A DNA stretch of 64,000 bases from Entrophospora sp. SA101 (taxonomy: Eukaryota; Glomeromycota; Glomeromycetes; Entrophosporales; Entrophosporaceae): assembly GCA_958430865.1 (NCBI GenBank), contig CAUDNR010000424.1:31079-95078 (forward strand). Reading direction: 5' to 3'. The notes beneath the pieces were generated by a model. The model saw only the letters and a program-made list of their open reading frames with translations, ran no database searches and was not told the DNA's origin. Shown in pieces: positions 25,585 through 36,398 of this stretch (position 1 is its first letter; each line of letters starts with the position of its first letter). The position numbers and the translations under genes are program-made.

Positions 25585-25912
25585 TAGCCTTAATTTAAAA
25601 AATTCTTTGTTGCCCAATCATCATTTTTTTATAACTTAGTATAATAAATAGAATTATACCCAAAACCATCAATGATTTATTGTCAACAAAAATGGAATTT
25701 TTGGTTATCAATAAAAATAGAATTATGCTCAAAAACATCAATAAAAAATGGAATTATTCTAATATATTTGTTAATAATAAATATTAAATTAATACAGTCA
25801 TACCTCTTTGTATCCCCCCTTTTGTATCAGTACTTTTGTGGGATATAATTGAGGTGGGATATATCTCAAGCAGTTGATCATTTCATGTGACTTTTAATTT
25901 AAAATAAAATTT

Positions 25913-26085
25913 TTATTCAATATTAATATCAATAAATTCTGTCAATAAGGATTGATGCTTTGCTTTATCTACAGAACTATTTAAATGTTTTATTAATTCA
26001 CTGACATATTTGACATCTTTTTTTGTAGCAAAGTCTTGTTGTTCTAAGAATCTTTTTGCAGTTTCAAATGCTTTTCTTCCTTCTT
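25913..26085 (-). pseudogene. Pogo-type transposase C-terminal remnant
   Basis: Minus strand encodes GRKAFETAKRFLEQQDFATK followed by KDVKYVSELIKHLNSSVDKA and ends at a TAA (25913-25915). The 'A-x2-A-x3-FLEQQ' pattern is what I know from the C-terminal tails of pogo/Jerky-like transposases in this group of fungi. The DDE catalytic core is absent. Its location inside matching TIRs supports the assignment. Confidence 0.55.
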
Positions 26086-26276
26086 ATATAGAAATAATAA
26101 ATTCCATTTTTATGGATTTATAAATTTTATTGAGTTTTATTTTTATTATTCAATTCTTAGGATAAAAGAATATGTACATATTATGACCAAGTTTTTTATA
26201 CATGTAAAAAAAATACTTTGCCACAACTATGAAAAAACAGATATTTTTTTATTGTTAAAAGAAATCAGCCATGTCT

Positions 26277-26510
26277 TTCTTTGTTGTTAAACTAATCAAC
26301 CAAGCCTCCACCAAAAAAAAAAATTTGATGATTATTTCTTTGTTGTTAAAGGAATCAACAAACTCACCACCAAAAAAGGAGATTAATTTCTTTGTTATTT
26401 GTTAAAGGAATCAACCAACTCACCACCAAAGAAAAAAGAATAATTGATGAATAATTTCTTTGTTGTTAAAGAAATCAACCAAGTCACCACCATAAAAAAA
26501 ATCATTGTCA
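26277..26510. repeat. Minisatellite of about 50-70 b units inside the pogo-like element
   Basis: Four imperfect units share TTTCTTTGTTGTTAAAG, ATCAACCAA and CACCACCA. They begin near 26279, 26339, 26390 and 26457, separated by variable A-rich spacers. Confidence 0.75.
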
Positions 26511-26993
26511 TTAATATTAAGAAATCAAAATGATGCCAAAAAAAATTTGTAAAATTTATTGTAAATGTTAGTTTACACTTGTATATCATTTACAAATAAG
26601 GTTAAAATGGGGATATACAGTGCCAAAAAATTGGGGATAGGGATATAACTCAATGGAATATAAATGAGGTAAAGTTTATATTAAAATAATATAGGGAAAT
26701 CTGTCACAGCTCATATGTGGGATTTAATTGAGGTTGGGATATAAACAAGGGGGGATACAAAAGAGGTATGACTGTATATTATTATTATTTTTTCAATTTA
26801 TTACACGAATAGATTATTGGCTACCTTTAAAAACAAGTTTGAAATTCTTTCTTTTTACATTTCTTTAAGGTTTTCTTCTTTAGAGCATCTACCATTAGAT
26901 TCTTTTATGGTATTTTTTGATGGATATTCATAAACTTTACAGTAACTAGGGAATATAAGGAGTTAATTGAGTTATTGAGTTATTGAGTTTATA

Positions 26994-27128
26994 CATGAAG
27001 TCAAAACTATTTCAACCATTTGCAGATCTGGTCAAAATAGGGTCAAAATAAGGTTGAAACTGATTTTTACTATGTAGTTGCTTCAAGTTGAAACATTCCA
27101 GCTTTGGGGTTTTAATTTTGACTTCATG
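26994..27128. mobile_element. Small MITE, TA-flanked
   Basis: Inverted arms CATGAAGTCAAAA and TTTTGACTTCATG (13 b perfect, continuing imperfectly) enclose 135 b. Both sides carry TATA, consistent with a TA target. The flanking DNA left and right also shares TTGAGTT. No coding capacity. Confidence 0.65.
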
Positions 27129-28078
27129 TATAATTGAGTTATATAGCAATAGAAATTTGAAAATTTTTCATTACCCCATTGTGTATGTTTTTGTTTATGA
27201 TCAAAGTTTTTGAATAAAAATTTTTTGCAAAACAAGAGGTTGAATGAGTTAAGAGAGAAGTGGAAGGTTATGAAAACGAAAAGAAGGAATTAGCCATTCT
27301 TTAAATATATTTTTAGAAGCCTGTTAATCAATCAATACAAAAAAAAAAATTCATTACACAAAATGAAATGCCAAATTATTCTCTATACAAATCCTAATAA
27401 CAAAAGGGATTGATTATCCTTCAGATGACAGATTGTAACGTCCACATTTCATAAATAATTCTTGTGTTCAATATATATTTAATGGACAGAAGGATTTGAC
27501 AGGTTTATTTTAGTAAATTATGTTCACAACTAAATCTTATTTTAGAAATCATTAGTTTAATCATTTGACATTTTTCTTAATGGTGGCATTAATCATTCAA
27601 TTTTTAAGAATTTGCAAGATGATTAATTTGATTTTTAAAAGGTTTTGTTGTAATTAATATTAATGATACTCATTTACAGTCAAATACAAACTTCATTGTT
27701 TTAAAAAGTATTTTGAGATCAAATCCACATCTCACAGTGAAACTCGATATTTTATTTATTTAAATGCAAACAATGTTAATACAATTTCTTCCAATTTATT
27801 TATATTTAAATCATAACAACAATTTCCACAAAGGTATATTATGCTTTACTCTCAAAATTATTTTTCACTATCATTAAACAATTCTTTATACTAAGAAATA
27901 CTAAACACTATCTTTATATTTTACACTATATATCCTGATCATGTTTCTTGGTGGGTGCCCTTCTAGCTGTTTTCCTCTTTGCTACCAAGTCAGGTATGTC
28001 TCCAAACTTCATTAAATAAAATTTATTAAATATTACCTCATTAAAAGATAAGAAAAGAAATAAAAAATAATAAAAATA
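27129..28078. other. Non-coding stretch
   Basis: Contains the LTR-like 30-b motif at 27712-27741 shared with 18614-18647. No gene recognised. Confidence 0.4.
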
Positions 28079-28206
28079 GGGAATTGTTATTCGCACCCTT
28101 CCCGTGACTAAGTGTAGTAATGTGACCAATGAATGGCTTTAAAATGTGATGATTTTATTGGTTCATCTTTGTCTTAGTCACGGGAGGGGTGCGAATAACA
28201 ATTCTG
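28079..28206. mobile_element. Fold-back MITE, TA-flanked
   Basis: Arms of 32 b (28081-28112 and 28173-28204) with one mismatch: GAATTGTTATTCGCACCC at the left and GGGTGCGAATAACAATTC at the right. A 60-b spacer separates them and TA lies at both borders (28077-28078, 28207-28208). The whole 128 b could fold as one hairpin. No coding capacity. Confidence 0.8.
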
Positions 28207-28848
28207 TAAATTTATTTGTTTATCTGTTATAGTATGATCATCATTAACAATATTCTTATAATATATATGCCTGCAATCCAACAAAGTTGTTGCAAAGGCA
28301 GTTACGACTAGGCTTTGCAATCATTTTTATATGATGTAAAGGTGGTCAACCATCTAAACTATCTTAAATAAATAAAAATCAATAAAGCCTAGATAAAAAT
28401 ATATTGTTATTAACAAATTAATTTACATGAATAAATATAGTAATGGTGATTCTGAATATACTTAATAATAAGATTTGCACCAACATGGCTTTCTGGATAT
28501 TCCTTCATACAAACATAATGGTCTAACATTTATGTTAAAAATTAAAAAAAAGGATTTTAAGCCGATAATTCTCCTATGTATTAAAAAAAACTAGTATGTA
28601 AAGTTGTGTGGATCCTTAAAATATATATTCAGAAGAATTTATTTTGACTATATATTATTATTAAAAAAATTTTTATTTTCACAAAGCACGACATGTCACG
28701 TTAAATCGTTTGTAACATATATGAATTGATCAACTAGGGGGTTCCAAATTTGGTAAAATACTTGACTGTATTTTACAGTAGGATTGGTATATAATTAATA
28801 TGATTTAATAATAAAGTCATTTAATTTGGTTATTAATTTCATGTAAAT

Positions 28849-28890
28849 TTTGATTTGATTTTGATTTTGATTTTGATTTTGATTTTCGAT
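28849..28890. repeat. TTTTGA hexanucleotide microsatellite
   Basis: About six consecutive TTTTGA units, fading at the right end into TTTTCGATTTT. Confidence 0.9.
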
Positions 28891-29016
28891 TTTAATTTCA
28901 GATTTCACTAGAGATCTTTCGATTTTGACAACTTGAGTAATTTTATTAGTGGTTGTACCTGTTGTAAGTTAGCCAATCAAATAGGGATTTTAATTGGCTA
29001 ATTTAATTTTCACGAC

Positions 29017-29185
29017 AGTGAAACCTTTGTTTCAACGAATTATAGATTGAATTTTTAAAAATCTTGCTACACATTACTAGTTATAAAATTCGTTGAAACG
29101 CGATTAGTAATCATGTTTCAACGAACTTTGAACGAAAATTTCTTATATGTCCAGCCACACTTTGTTGTAACAAGGTTATAGTGTA
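29017..29185. mobile_element. Degenerate pogo-like MITE (candidate)
   Basis: The left end CAGTGAAACCTTTGTTTCAA and right end TTGTAACAAGGTTATAGTG are imperfectly complementary (about two thirds of positions). Two more TTTCAACGAA-type motifs lie inside. Pogo-group termini often look like this. No clear target duplication. Confidence 0.35.
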
Positions 29186-29297
29186 TGTAAATTTCAAATT
29201 CATACCCACTAATATTCAACCAATTAAATTTAATAACATCCAGAGATTCAATGCTAAAAATTTTATTAATAAGAAATTATAAAATATTCAAATTATT

Positions 29298-29405
29298 TTA
29301 ATCTGAAAACATTCTATCAAAATTACCAATAAAATTAAGTTTTGTTCTTTTTAAGGTCATTGTATTTCCAGCTTGACTAAATAATCGCTCACTTGGGAAT
29401 GGATG
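29298..29405 (-). pseudogene. hAT transposase C-terminal (dimerisation) remnant
   Basis: Minus strand encodes FPSERLFSQAGNTMTLKRTK followed by LNFIGNFDRMFSD and a stop at 29298. The SERLFS-x-AG block followed by R-x-x-L is the signature of the hAT C-terminal dimerisation region. Upstream catalytic parts are not recognisable. Confidence 0.75.
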
Positions 29406-30740
29406 TTGCACATGCACATAAGTATTTAGTAGTCAACGTTTTATTATGTTTACACCACAATTTTTAAAATGTGTGAATTTAAAGAAGAGATTATTAGGAT
29501 TAGGAACTTGTATTTGTATTTGAATTCAACGACTGTTATTCATTGGGTTCGATCTCTATTCTTTTTAAGCCAAAATTAAGTAAATTTTCATCGTGTGACA
29601 CTATAAATGCCGCCAAAATCTTTTGTTAAACATTCCGCCTTCTCAGTGATCTAACGGGACCCATTCCATAATCTGTGTTGAAAGAGATAAAGGATTTTGA
29701 TATTTTAGTCAATAATAATAATCTTTCGTGTGTCAAAAAAAGCTTTTGTAAATAGAAACTTGTCAATATCTTGCTGATTGGATTACATAAGCTGCAATTT
29801 CTAATCAAACCCATAGTAATAGATAACTTTCTTTAAATAAAATGTATTTTTTTAATTTTCTAAAAGTTTATTGCTTGTGATAAAAAACTTTTTTCACTAT
29901 AAGACATATTAGTGGTAATTCTTGTTTGAAACAGCATCAAATGATCAAATGACATTATGGAAAGTTACACAAAAGGTACATAATCTTTGAGTATACAATA
30001 GATCGGTACTAAAAATAGGGTTTCTAGGGAATGTTCTGCTTGAAATTGATTCTCCATTACTATTACCTAAAAAAGTATTGTATGGCGAGATCGGGAAGGA
30101 CCCATTATATGTAGTACAGAAAAAACCAAGTATATAGTAATGGCTCTTTTTTTTATTTTAGTTATATAGCATTAATAGGATTTTTTTATAGCTGATTTTT
30201 ATCATGCAACTAAAAAAAATATCTTTTATAGTGACTAATAAATAATTAACAGCTTTTAGATGGAAAATTTATCCATACACTATTTGAAAAATTGTCGGCA
30301 AAAAATCTGCATTTTTGTTTGCATAATAATAAATCTTAAGATTTTATTTGTTGCCGCAGCCATAATCCATTGTATATTAAAAAAAATAATCCATCAATCT
30401 TTAATTTAATGCATTATTAATTCTTTTTTGTTTGCGATTTTTTCTTTTTTCTATTCTTTTTCATCCTTCGATTGATAATTGAAAAATGAAATTTTTTGTT
30501 GTTATTTATCGTTGTAGCACGCAAATAATAATAATAATATAATAAATAGTAGTAAAAACTTGTCGGAAGGTTTATTTGTTGATTTTCCGTGTAATCATAA
30601 TTTTTTTTTGTATTAATTACAAAAAATTGTGAACTTTCCTTTTTGCTTTTTCTTTTGTAAACCAAAAAATTTTAAATTATTAATAAAAATAATAAATTGT
30701 AATAATATTGAATATTAAATAAATAATAATAATAATAATA
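29406..30740. other. Intergenic region upstream of the MARVEL-like gene
   Basis: No gene recognised. A run of AATAATAATAATAATA directly precedes the start codon at 30741 and is probably 5' leader. Confidence 0.4.
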
Positions 30741-31283
30741 ATGACAAAAAAAGTCGAATCACCAGAAGAAATATACGAAAGAAAGCACAAAGTGGCATAC
30801 AAACCATCACCATCATTTCAGCTTGGAGTTAGATTATTTGAATTTATTTGTAACTTGTTGGCAGTATGTCTGATGGCAGTGACAGCATCGGGTGAACAAC
30901 AATTAAGAAATGAAATACAATACTGGGTTATTATCGGGTTAGTTGTTTCAACAGTGGGAACAGTTGTGTCAGGAATATTTTTATGCGAACGTCAGTTAAG
31001 ATTTCCGTTAGTGGAAACAATAACTTCATCATTGCTTGCCGTTGGTCATACAACTTTTGTAACTGTTGGGGCTTTAAATACTCCTCACGAAATTAAATGT
31101 GAAGAATACCCTAGTGATTTAGAGATAGTAACTTGTGACTCACCAAAAGCTGCTGTATTTTTCTCTTTTGTGGCCATAATGTGTTATGGATTTTCAGCCC
31201 TTTCGGCATTTAGATATTGGAATGATAGAAGAAAAAATTTACCAACAACCACAGCCGTTACTCAAAATGATGAAAAATTATAG
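30741..31283 (+). CDS. Four-helix membrane protein, MARVEL-like
   Basis: A single exon of 180 aa. A charged N-terminus (about 28 residues) precedes four hydrophobic helices at about 29-50 (LGVRLFEFICNLLAVCLMAV), 61-82 (WVIIGLVVSTVGTVVSGIF), 93-113 (ETITSSLLAVGHTTFVTVGA) and 137-160 (AVFFSFVAIMCYGFSALSAF). A short polar tail follows. Helix spacing, the extracellular Cys pair between helices 3 and 4 (C120 and C132) and cytosolic ends fit the MARVEL superfamily of fungal plasma-membrane/tetraspan proteins. It has no intron, unlike its neighbours. The class is inferred from topology, and a specific function cannot be given. Confidence 0.75.
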   Translation: MTKKVESPEEIYERKHKVAYKPSPSFQLGVRLFEFICNLLAVCLMAVTASGEQQLRNEIQYWVIIGLVVSTVGTVVSGIFLCERQLRFPLVETITSSLLAVGHTTFVTVGALNTPHEIKCEEYPSDLEIVTCDSPKAAVFFSFVAIMCYGFSALSAFRYWNDRRKNLPTTTAVTQNDEKL

Positions 31284-31621
31284 TTGAGGAAAAAGTAATC
31301 GAAAAGGTCGTTCATAATGAATATTGAGATTGAATGGAGAGTTTTATTTAATTATGAAATTGTATTTTTAAAATTTTCTTATACCAACAACAACAATAAA
31401 TGTAATCAATTCTTTTTTTAATCTCATAATTTTAAATAATTAATAAATATTTTTTTTACAATTGGAATATGTGGTTTATAATCTTCTATTATTAATAATA
31501 TTGAGCATTCACAATAATTTTATGATAATAAAGAGGTTAAGACGATGTGCCAGTAAATTTTAATGAACGTAAAAGATTTTGAAGTGAATCATTTAATTAA
31601 TTATTGTTATTATTATTATTA

Positions 31622-31948
31622 TTAATCGAATAAAGTAGATAGATTGGTTGTCATAGCTTTAGGTGTAACTGATGGAGAAACAGCGCTAATGAAAGGAGTA
31701 AACGAAGTAGAATTTACCGTAATACACATTTTCGAAAATGGGCAAAATCGATGATGAATTGAATGAATGGTCGGGATTGAAGAAACAATTGATTCATCAT
31801 CTGTTCCTCTTGGCCAATTTGTGATTTCTTCAGTGCTCGTTCCAATAATCCACATCCAATAAAGTATGATATCAGAAAAGATATCAATCGTATCCAAATT
31901 TTGCTGCGGTGACGTTGACAAACTAAATATACATTCATTGTCAAGCTT
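31622..31948 (-). CDS. Possible small gene, frame uncertain
   Basis: Two overlapping minus-strand frames are open. One (31948-31622) begins just after an AG acceptor-like site and reads SPQQNLDTIDIFSDIILYW to a Ser/Thr-rich end, SVTPKAMTTNLSTLFD. The other starts at an ATG (31938), has one hydrophobic helix (IWIRLISFLISYFIGCGLL) and stops at 31714 (74 aa). The DNA is less AT-rich than its surroundings. Only one frame can be real and neither was recognised. Confidence 0.3.
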   Translation of the reverse strand, partial: KLDNECIFSLSTSPQQNLDTIDIFSDIILYWMWIIGTSTEEITNWPRGTDDESIVSSIPTIHSIHHRFCPFSKMCITVNSTSFTPFISAVSPSVTPKAMTTNLSTLFD

Positions 31949-32211
31949 CTGAAGTTATAATATAAATTTTTTTAGTTGATGACAACATCATTATTTATCG
32001 CCTAAAACATCAAACATAAAAAAAAAAACAATTTTGCTCCATATATAAAACAAATTTTAATGACTAAATCACATGATTTAAACAGTTAACTCACCATAAA
32101 TAAATGTTATGTCATCCATCCAATTTATCCAATTTTATTTTTTGTTTGCTCTCTTTTATTCCTTACTATGTTTCAAAGTCGTCTTTTTTCTCTTAAAAAA
32201 AAATTCTCTTA
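31949..32211. other. Non-coding stretch
   Basis: No gene recognised. On the minus strand an ATG near 32123 is followed within 25 b by GTGAGT, so an upstream exon of the preceding possible gene cannot be excluded, though the frames do not join cleanly. Confidence 0.3.
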
Positions 32212-32338
32212 CCGTAAAGTCTGGAAAGATAGCATCCCCTTTTTACATATGTGTAACATTTTTTTTATATTGACGCTCAATTGTTTTAAAGTAGGGGGTG
32301 CTATCTTTCGAGGGGTGCTATCTTTCCAGACTTTACGG
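32212..32338. mobile_element. MITE of 127 b, TA-flanked
   Basis: The left arm CCGTAAAGTCTGGAAAGATA and right arm TATCTTTCCAGACTTTACGG are perfect complements and extend to about 28 b with AGCA(T)CCCCT / AGGGGTGCT. An extra partial copy of the inner arm (GGGGGTGCTATCTTTCG) lies just inside the right end. Both borders are TA. No coding capacity. Confidence 0.85.
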
Positions 32339-34088
32339 TACTTGCCATTGAAAAACGCCACCCTTAAAAGTTAATAATTTTTAATGCTAGTCATTAATTA
32401 CACGGGAAAAAAATTGAAGTATCTTTACGTAACCCTTTTAAGTACATTTTATTATATAAAATAAAGTATTTTTATATACACTTAAAATACTTGTTTCTCA
32501 CTAGTATATTTAACAAAACTGACTATTTTGATCTCCATAACTTCCGAAGACATTTGCATTTGAGAGAATTTATGTTTATCTTTTAGGGTATCACAAGAAG
32601 TCGCGTGAAACTTTTGATGGATGATAGCACAATAGCTTTGATATTGGATATTGAAGTAAAAAATCTAAATTTACGTCTGTAACGCACAAAAGAAAGAAAG
32701 CCATGACACGAGCACATCAACTCGAAACGTCTTATTCATCAGCTTCGACTCTCCCCTTCGTTCATCATAATGTTTCGGGCCAGACTTAACCCAAAGGTCC
32801 AAAATACAGTATATCGACTTGTTTGTGCTTGACCGAAATACTAATCCGATATCCGACATCCGAAATCTAAAAATCTGGCAAGCAATATTAAAATTTTATG
32901 ACACAATAATGGATGGGCAATCAAATTAAACAGGATTTTTTAAAACCATAATAATAAGGTTAATAATCGCCAATTATCATAAATTTTTTTTTTCAATTTA
33001 CATCATACAAACATGAATACTTGCATATTTTGAATAATAATAAATCTAATAAAATACCACTAGGGCCTGGATTGTATATTAATATAGATGTAGTGTCCCA
33101 AAAAGGTTAGGCCCTCCACTATCTGCAAACTAGCTTTACACGTGTAACCACAAGTAGCATACTATCTCTTGGTCTCTTAAATACTAGTTAAATACCTGTT
33201 AAATACTAGACATTTTTTATAATCTATTTGATTTGCCCAATTTTGCAGCTTGGATAAAACCGGTTAAGACCGGGCCCCAAATTTAGTACCGTGGGCTGGG
33301 ACCAGTTCAAATCCGCTCTTTAAGACTTACTCCCATTTTTATAGTGTGCGTCATTTAAAGGCATCGAATGCTGTGCCACGTGGTCAGATCTCGAAAAAAA
33401 ATTATAGTTGCATATTGATATAGATTATATACTAATACTAGTGGATATATTCATGAATTGATTTACCAAACAAATAATATCAATAATTTGAGATCATTAT
33501 CATCATCATTATTATTATAGCACGGAAATTTTTTTAAAATCACGTTGTTTTCGAGTAAAGGGAAGCGGCCATCATAAAATCGTGCAACTTTAAACCCTTA
33601 TAACCTTTTTTTGACCTCCATGTAGTTTGTTTTTAGCAATTTTCTTGATGTCTTTAGATGGCGATTGTATACAACCAAAAGTTATTTATAATGGCAGTTG
33701 AACGCCTTTAAAAAATGATAATCGATGAAATTTCTTGAGCCTTGGAATATTTTACATTTTGAAACTTTAAATTTCGTGTAACAATATTAATTTATTACAT
33801 ACTGCATGAATGGCCGATGATCTCAAATGATTTATGAAATCAATAAATTTTATATGAAAACTTAAATTTAACATTAAACAAAATAAAATCGAAATATAAT
33901 CATGCGAGACTGCGTTGCTTCGAATTAGCCGACCACAAAAATCTAATGCAGTTCAATAATAAAATAATAGCTAGAGCATCTTAATAACCAAGTTAGTTAA
34001 AAAAAAGTCATGCGATTGATATATAATTGGTGATACATTCATTCCGTTTAAAAAAACTCATGTAGCACGAAGCACATTGTGTTAGTGT
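32339..34088. other. Long non-coding stretch
   Basis: No gene recognised. Around 33250-33314 there is a spaced pair resembling Pol III A and B boxes (see findings). TTAAATACTAGTTAAATACC-type iterations occur near 33178-33210. Confidence 0.4.
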
Positions 34089-35624
34089 ATGTCATTGTAC
34101 AATAATCATTTTATTTTTTTCAACCTAATTATTTGTAATAATAAATATCTTTCAAATAATAATAATAAAAATAATAATAACAGCTACACCAATATTAATA
34201 AAGACAGTTTACCATTAGTAACCATCATCAAAAACATGAGAAATTTTTACATAAACACCAATAACGATAATATCATTAGTAGTAGCAGTAATAACAATGG
34301 TGACAACAATAATCAAACTTATGCTGACAGTGTTCCTCCGTCTCCCTCACCGTCCTCGCCGTCCTCATCGTCCTCACCACCCTCACCATCAAATACTTCT
34401 GTCACCAACAACTTTTCTTTCCTAGTATCATCAGATAATAACAAGACAAGAATATTGTTAATCACAGAAATATTAGAAAATATTTTAATATTTATACCGG
34501 AACCAAATAATCTAGCATTGGTATGTCGCCAATTTTACAATATAACTTTAACTTCGCCAATTTTTAAGCGTCGTTGGCTAAGGAATTGGTTAAATCCAAA
34601 ATTACCCGATGCATTCTTACCAAAATATTCCGACTTGTGTAGAGCAGTCAAAACAAAAACACCATTTCATATATTGATGCAAATAATAGATTTAATTAAA
34701 ATACACGAGAAACCCTTGGCTTCATCTAATAATGGTTCAGTAACAAAACTGTTTGAATGTGCAAGTCAACACAAAGAAGATTATTTATTAATACCCTATC
34801 TAATTCATAAAGGTTTAATGATTGAACGATATATAAAAGATTTATGTTACGAAGACTTTTTATTAACAAAGGAGGGATCTGATCCCGATAAGAAATCTCA
34901 AATAGACTATTTGTCCAATTTGATTACACCAGTCAAAACTTCAAAAGAATTTAAAAATCAATTAGCAAATTCAAAGACCTTCTTCCAAGATACAGATTTA
35001 GCATTCTCGATCGTATTACATGAACGATTGGATATTGCAGGCTTGCTAGCTTTACATCCTCAACACACATTAGACGTATTGGAAGAATGTGTTGACAGAC
35101 AATACACCAAAGGTATTGCATGGGCATTTAGGCACGGGGTTGGTGAATTACAAAAAAACAACACATTATATTTAAGATTATGCATTGATGAAGCAGATGT
35201 TGAATCAATTAAAACGATCATCCAATCAGGTGCAAATCTTAATATACCACCTCCAAACGACTTGTTAAATTTTGGCTCAACAAGTCTATTGGAATTTTCT
35301 ATTCAATGCTATTTAAAAAATGAAAACCACGTAAAAAGAAGATACATAATTGAACTATTATTGAAATCAGGTGCAAATCCAAACGCTGATCACGGTAGAC
35401 CGTTGTCATTATGTTTGGTACATCATGATTGGGAATTGACAAAATTATTGATAGATCATGGTGCTAACATGAATTGTGAGGATATGATTTCTATTAGAAT
35501 GGCCAATTTGTTCATTAAAAGATCAAAAAAATATTGTTCAGAACTTAAATGGACAAAAAAACTTCGTCGAAAAAGTTCAAGTTTAAATGGAAAATTTAAA
35601 AACTACATTCATAAACGACACTGA
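34089..35624 (+). CDS. F-box and ankyrin-repeat protein
   Basis: A single exon of 511 aa from the ATG at 34089. The first 49 residues are Asn-rich, so the ATG at 34236 (362 residues before the first ankyrin unit is not reached) is an equally possible start. A Ser/Pro-rich stretch precedes an F-box at about 120-165 (ITEILENILIFIPEPNNLAL, VCRQFYNITLTSPIFKRRWL). A helical middle follows, then degenerate ankyrin units with the GANxN turn at about 375-475 (IIQSGANLN, LLKSGANPN, LIDHGANMN). F-box proteins recruit substrates to SCF ubiquitin ligases through Skp1, with ankyrin repeats as the likely substrate-binding part. The target is unknown. The short basic tail is Lys/Arg-rich. Confidence 0.8.
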   Translation: MSLYNNHFIFFNLIICNNKYLSNNNNKNNNNSYTNINKDSLPLVTIIKNMRNFYINTNNDNIISSSSNNNGDNNNQTYADSVPPSPSPSSPSSSSSPPSPSNTSVTNNFSFLVSSDNNKTRILLITEILENILIFIPEPNNLALVCRQFYNITLTSPIFKRRWLRNWLNPKLPDAFLPKYSDLCRAVKTKTPFHILMQIIDLIKIHEKPLASSNNGSVTKLFECASQHKEDYLLIPYLIHKGLMIERYIKDLCYEDFLLTKEGSDPDKKSQIDYLSNLITPVKTSKEFKNQLANSKTFFQDTDLAFSIVLHERLDIAGLLALHPQHTLDVLEECVDRQYTKGIAWAFRHGVGELQKNNTLYLRLCIDEADVESIKTIIQSGANLNIPPPNDLLNFGSTSLLEFSIQCYLKNENHVKRRYIIELLLKSGANPNADHGRPLSLCLVHHDWELTKLLIDHGANMNCEDMISIRMANLFIKRSKKYCSELKWTKKLRRKSSSLNGKFKNYIHKRH

Positions 35625-36124
35625 ACGGATGGATGTATGTATGATGATTGGTAAATTAATCAATCGATTAGTTTATGCAACTTCTAATTTATTTATTTAC
35701 ATTTAATTATTATTTCATTGTAATGATATTTATTTGTTTTGTATCAACATACATACATAATCAATAATTATTATTATTAATTGAACATAATCTAAAAAAA
35801 GAAGTCTACGATTTGTACAAGATCAACTGCATAATTATTATGTCGTAAAACTATTAAATCGATAGGAATCATAGAATATCGATCAATAGATTTTTGATGG
35901 GCATAACTAACAAAATTAATGAATACATACATCAATATTAGTCGGTAAACAACAACCCCATTCAACGAGAAGACAGACTTCTTATTATTATATTAAAAAA
36001 TAAAAATTCAATATTAATTTGGAACGAAAGGGATATGAGATGAACATGAAAGGAATATGAAAAAGTGAATGAATGGATGAATTGTGAATGAATTATAAAA
36101 ATGAAAAAAAACCAATGCTGAGGG
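35625..36124. other. 3' flank of the F-box gene
   Basis: AT-rich, with short ATGTATG-type iterations directly after the stop codon. Nothing else recognised. Confidence 0.4.
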
Positions 36125-36398
36125 GGAACTAATAATTAATTAATAAATAAATAAACCCCAATAATATTATTCAGTGGGGTTTGCCATCACATTCGGAATT
36201 ACCCTTTTTAAAACTCCCGAGTTCCTCACATTCTACCCTCTCCCCAAGCTTGCTTCGATAGTGGAACTAATAATTAATTAATAAATAAACCTCCAATAAT
36301 ATTATTCAATGAGATTTACCACCACATTTGGAATTACCCTTTTTAAAACCCCCCGAATGCCTCACAATATACTCCCTCTCAAGCTGCCTCAGTAGTAG
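36125..36398. repeat. Tandem duplication, two units of about 138 b
   Basis: Unit 1 starts at GGAACTAATAATTAATTAAT (36125) and unit 2 at the same string (36263). Both continue through CAATAATATTATTCA, a GGAATTACCCTTTTTAAAA block and a CCTCACA...CTC tail. The units differ at several positions. Confidence 0.85.

Larger units (their letters stand above)
25795..26774. mobile_element. Pogo/Tigger-like TIR element (deleted), TA duplication
   Basis: It begins CAGTCATACCTCTTTGTATC and ends with the complement, ATACAAAAGAGGTATGACTG. The arms extend about 36 b with one indel and are flanked by TA on both sides. CAGTCATACCTC-type ends and TA targets are characteristic of pogo-group Tc1/mariner elements. 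At 980 b it is much shorter than an autonomous copy. It retains the C-terminal end of a transposase-like frame and a minisatellite (separate entries). Confidence 0.85.

Noticed and set aside
30417..30665. 82-aa minus-strand Lys/Tyr-rich frame before the MARVEL-like gene
   Set aside because: Composition is only what poly-T/AT-rich DNA would give (KKNRKKKK, YYYYLR), with no domain.
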